Part shown: positions 61,445 through 64,000 of the stretch, piece by piece
Numbering within the stretch: position 1 is the first letter of the stretch
How the letters are laid out: each line of letters begins with the position of its first letter
DNA from: Pseudomonas gingeri
GTDB lineage: Bacteria; Pseudomonadota; Gammaproteobacteria; Pseudomonadales; Pseudomonadaceae
Assembly (NCBI RefSeq): GCF_013386165.1
Contig: NZ_JACAOS010000028.1
Span: 203,975-267,974 of the forward strand
Length of the DNA: 64,000 bases
Reading direction: 5' to 3'
Notes under the pieces: model-generated
What the model was told of the DNA's origin: nothing
The model's input: the letters and a program-made list of their open reading frames with translations, nothing else
Database searches by the model: none
Made by a program: the position numbers and the translations under genes

Positions 61445-63028
61445 TTGAGCGAACTTCTCAACCGCCGCCTGGCTCTGCTCGGCGAGCGCGACCACCTCTC
61501 TCTGCTCGAACAGTGCCTGCACGGCATCGAGCGTGAATGCCTGCGCGTCACCGACGTTGCTCGTCTGGCGCAGACGCCACATCCTGAAGAGCTGGGCTCC
61601 GCCCTGACCAACGAACAGATCACCACCGACTATTCCGAGTCGCTGCTGGAGTTCATCACTCCGGCATTGGCCGATCCGGCGGACACCCTGGCCAGCCTGG
61701 ACAAGATCCATCGCTTTGCCTACAGCAAGCTCGGCAACGAGTACCTGTGGAGCCCGTCGATGCCTTGCCCGCTGCCGGCGGAAGAAGATATTCCGATCGC
61801 CTATTACGGCACCTCGAATATCGGCAAGCTCAAGTATGTCTACCGCCAGGGCCTGGCCCTGCGCTACGGCAAGACCATGCAGTGCATTGCCGGGATCCAC
61901 TACAACTTCTCGCTGCCGGAGCAACTCTGGCCTGTGCTCAAGCAGGCCGAAGGGTTCGTCGGCACGGACCGCGACTACCAGTCGCTGGCCTACATCGCGA
62001 TGATCCGCAACTTCCGGCGCTACAGCTGGCTGCTGATGTACCTGTTCGGTGCTTCGCCGGCCCTGGACGCCGGCTTCCTGCGCGGCCGGGCCCATTCGCT
62101 GGAACAATTCGACGCCGATACGCTGTACCTGCCCTACGCCACCAGCCTGCGCATGAGCGACCTGGGTTACCAGAGCAACGCCCAGGCCGGCCTGACGCCG
62201 TGCTACAACGATCTGGACAGCTACATCGACAGCCTGCGCAAGGCGGTGGCCACTCCCTACGCACCTTACGTAGAGATCGGCACGCACAAGGATGGTGAGT
62301 GGGTACAGCTCAACACCAACATCCTGCAGATCGAAAACGAGTACTACTCCAACATTCGCCCCAAGCGCGTGACCTACACCGGCGAGCGGCCGATCCAGGC
62401 GCTGATGGCCCGTGGCGTGCAGTATGTCGAGGCGCGTTGCCTGGACATCAACCCGTTCCTGCCGACCGGTATCGATCTGACCGAGGCGCGTTTCCTCGAT
62501 GCGTTCCTGTTGTATTGCGCGTTGAACGACAGCCCGCTGTTCGAAAACAACGAGTGCGGCAATGCCACCTCGAACTTCCTCAGCGTGGTGAAGGAAGGTC
62601 GGCGTCCGGGCCTGCAATTGCAGCGTCAGGGTGAGGCGGTGGGCCTGAAGGAATGGGCAGCCGAGTTGCTCGAGAAGATCGCGCCGCTGGCGGCGTTGCT
62701 CGATCGCAGCCACGGTGGCGACAGCCATGGCAAGTCCCTGGAGGAGCAGTTCGCCAAGGTCAAGGACTCGTCCCTGACACCATCGGCCCAGGTACTGGCG
62801 AGCATGACCCAGCACAAGGAAAGCTTCGCCCAGTTCTCGATGCGCCAGAGCCGGGCCCATGCCGAGTTCTTCCGTAGCCAACCGTTGAGCAAGGAAGAGC
62901 AGGCCGGCTTCGAAGCCGCAGCCCGCAAGTCCCTGGTGCAACAGCTTGAGTTGGAGCAGAACGAGGTGGGGGATTTCGACGTGTTTGTCGGCTCGTACCA
63001 GGCGAGCATTCTGGCTGTGAGTTACTGA
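61445..63028 (+). CDS. gshA: Glutamate-cysteine ligase
   Basis: The first step of glutathione synthesis. The protein is 527 residues, the E. coli-type class: LEQCLHGIERECLRV near 20-34, TTDYSESLLEFITP near 55-68, and VEARCLDINPFLPTGI near 325-340. I chose the TTG at 61445 (reading MSELLNRRLALLGE), which has AAGGA seven bases upstream and aligns with the start I recall for P. aeruginosa. A GTG at 61430 would add five residues. Confidence 0.95.
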   Translation: MSELLNRRLALLGERDHLSLLEQCLHGIERECLRVTDVARLAQTPHPEELGSALTNEQITTDYSESLLEFITPALADPADTLASLDKIHRFAYSKLGNEYLWSPSMPCPLPAEEDIPIAYYGTSNIGKLKYVYRQGLALRYGKTMQCIAGIHYNFSLPEQLWPVLKQAEGFVGTDRDYQSLAYIAMIRNFRRYSWLLMYLFGASPALDAGFLRGRAHSLEQFDADTLYLPYATSLRMSDLGYQSNAQAGLTPCYNDLDSYIDSLRKAVATPYAPYVEIGTHKDGEWVQLNTNILQIENEYYSNIRPKRVTYTGERPIQALMARGVQYVEARCLDINPFLPTGIDLTEARFLDAFLLYCALNDSPLFENNECGNATSNFLSVVKEGRRPGLQLQRQGEAVGLKEWAAELLEKIAPLAALLDRSHGGDSHGKSLEEQFAKVKDSSLTPSAQVLASMTQHKESFAQFSMRQSRAHAEFFRSQPLSKEEQAGFEAAARKSLVQQLELEQNEVGDFDVFVGSYQASILAVSY

Positions 63029-63096
63029 TCAGACTCCGCAACCCGTAGGTACCGTCTTGCCCGTCAACGCACCGCCGGGCTCGACGCGATCCCTGT

Positions 63097-63184
63097 ATAT
63101 AGGAGCGAGCTTGCTCGCGATGAGGCCCTTGAGCATTGCGCTGTCCTTGCGGACGCCATCGCGAGCAAGCTCGCTCCTACAGGG
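63097..63184. repeat. REP pair (inverted)
   Basis: Copies at 63097-63126 (aggagcgagcttgctcgcga) and 63155-63184 face each other between convergent gshA and argA. Confidence 0.85.
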
Positions 63185-63196
63185 TATGCAGCGGTG

Positions 63197-64000
63197 TCAA
63201 AGGGCTTTTTCGAAGATCTTCGAATTACGCTGATAGTTGTACAGCGAAGCCCGCGCACTCGGCAGCCGCTCCACGCTGCTCGGCTCGAAACCGCGTTCAC
63301 GGAACCAGTGCGCCGTACGGGTCGTCAGCACGAACAAGGTTTTCAACCCCTGCGCCCGCGCCCGGGTCTCGATCCGTTCCAGCAATTCATCGCCGCGACC
63401 GCCATGGCGATACTCCGGGTTCACCGCCAGGCACGCCAACTCCCCCGCCTCTGAATCAGCAATCTGATACAACGCCGCACACGCGATGATCATGCCTTCG
63501 CGCTCCACCACGCTGAACTGCTCGATCTCGCGCTCCAGCACTTCCCGCGAACGCCGTACCAGAATGCCCTGCTCTTCCAGCGGGCTGATCAGGTCAAGCA
63601 AACCGCCGACATCCTCGATAGCCGCCTCGCGTACCAGTTCGAACTGCTCCTGGGCCACCAGCGTACCGCCGCCGTCACGGGTAAACAGCTCGGTCAACAG
63701 GGCGCCATCCTCGGCATAACTGACGATATGACTGCGGGCCACGCCGCCACGGCAGGCCTGGGCCGCCGCATCCAGCAACTCGCCCTGGTAATCGCTACCC
63801 AGACGCAGCAGATGCGCCGGGACCTGCTGCGGACGCAGCTCGCGGACCAGTTTGCCATTTTCATCGATCAGGCCGTGATCAGCGCCAAACAGCAGGAGTT
63901 TCTCCGCTTCCAGGTCGATCGCGGCACGGGTCGCCACGTCTTCACAGGCCAGGTTGAAGATTTCCCCCGTGGGCGAATACCCCAGCGGCGACAGTAAAAC
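63197..64000 (-). CDS. argA: N-acetylglutamate synthase, C-terminal part (cut by window edge)
   Basis: Acetylates glutamate at the entry to arginine synthesis. The frame runs open to the right edge, so only about the last 267 residues are present. They cover the end of the amino-acid-kinase-like domain (SPLGYSPTGEIFNLACEDVA, then LEAEKLLLFGA) and the whole GNAT domain with LACLAVNPEYRHGGRGDELLERIE. The true start lies beyond 64000; an internal Met-like GTG at 63937 is not the start. Confidence 0.95.
   Translation of the reverse strand, partial: VLLSPLGYSPTGEIFNLACEDVATRAAIDLEAEKLLLFGADHGLIDENGKLVRELRPQQVPAHLLRLGSDYQGELLDAAAQACRGGVARSHIVSYAEDGALLTELFTRDGGGTLVAQEQFELVREAAIEDVGGLLDLISPLEEQGILVRRSREVLEREIEQFSVVEREGMIIACAALYQIADSEAGELACLAVNPEYRHGGRGDELLERIETRARAQGLKTLFVLTTRTAHWFRERGFEPSSVERLPSARASLYNYQRNSKIFEKAL

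Noticed and set aside
1..64000. CRISPR array, tRNA/rRNA genes, insertion sequences or prophage
   Set aside because: The repeats seen are paired REP palindromes without regular spacers. No cloverleaf, rRNA, transposase or phage structural gene was recognised by eye; a tRNA scan could not be run.

Overview
The window reads as a piece of a Pseudomonas chromosome, most likely of the P. fluorescens group. GC is high, codons are strongly GC3-biased, and Pseudomonas-type REP palindromes sit between many genes. The gene order matches what I remember of two P. aeruginosa segments: ilvD-folA-thyA-lgt-ptsP-rppH-ilvA-rpiA-serA, and pckA-hslO-hslR-envZ-ompR-tex-gshA-argA. That match is from memory; no database was searched. 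I saw no rRNA, tRNA, CRISPR array, insertion sequence or prophage. Most of the window is core metabolism and regulation, with a few accessory inserts.

Layout. Positions 1-7.97 kb hold ilvD, a stand-alone YopT/AvrPphB-like (C58) cysteine protease gene, a TcyP-type cystine symporter, folA, and a membrane protein/GTPase pair (DUF2868/DUF3482). Positions 7.98-15.5 kb are the most interesting accessory block, all on the minus strand: a 50-codon double-glycine-type peptide precursor, an HlyD adaptor, a C39-peptidase ABC exporter, a lysophospholipid-acyltransferase-like enzyme, a TolC/NodT outer-membrane factor, and two paralogous EF-hand (dockerin-like) repeat proteins. The four export and modification genes overlap by 4 bp each, and a REP hairpin separates the precursor from them. 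I read this as an uncharacterised peptide export system, a microcin- or bacteriocin-like module with a possible lipidation step.

Positions 15.7-22.4 kb carry a 2-aminoethylphosphonate-type uptake and oxidation operon: LysR regulator, ATPase, fused permease, binding protein, FAD oxidoreductase and PhnZ-like HD oxygenase. Positions 22.4-25.3 kb hold divergent cadA/cadR with a clear MerR-type operator. Positions 25.5-32.7 kb are housekeeping: thyA, lgt, a TauE/SafE transporter, an NRDE protein, ptsP, rppH and a HAD phosphatase. Positions 32.8-41.3 kb hold a DUF2269/SDR-DoxX/DUF2269 membrane operon, ilvA and rpiA diverging, an FAH-family hydrolase, and a D-2-hydroxyglutarate dehydrogenase diverging from serA.

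Positions 41.3-49.7 kb are small periplasmic or uncharacterised proteins, a short solute-binding protein, a RecQ helicase and a YfaP/TPR protein. Positions 49.7-50.9 kb are an atypical patch with a broken DUF3800 gene. Positions 51-64 kb return to core genes: pckA, hslO, hslR, rimB-rimK, envZ/ompR, tex, a thioesterase, gshA, and argA cut by the window edge.

Functional links visible here are branched-chain amino-acid synthesis (ilvD, ilvA), folate/thymidylate (folA, thyA), serine synthesis with recycling of the SerA by-product 2-hydroxyglutarate, thiol chemistry (cystine uptake, gshA, Hsp33), and a metal-efflux switch (cadR/cadA).
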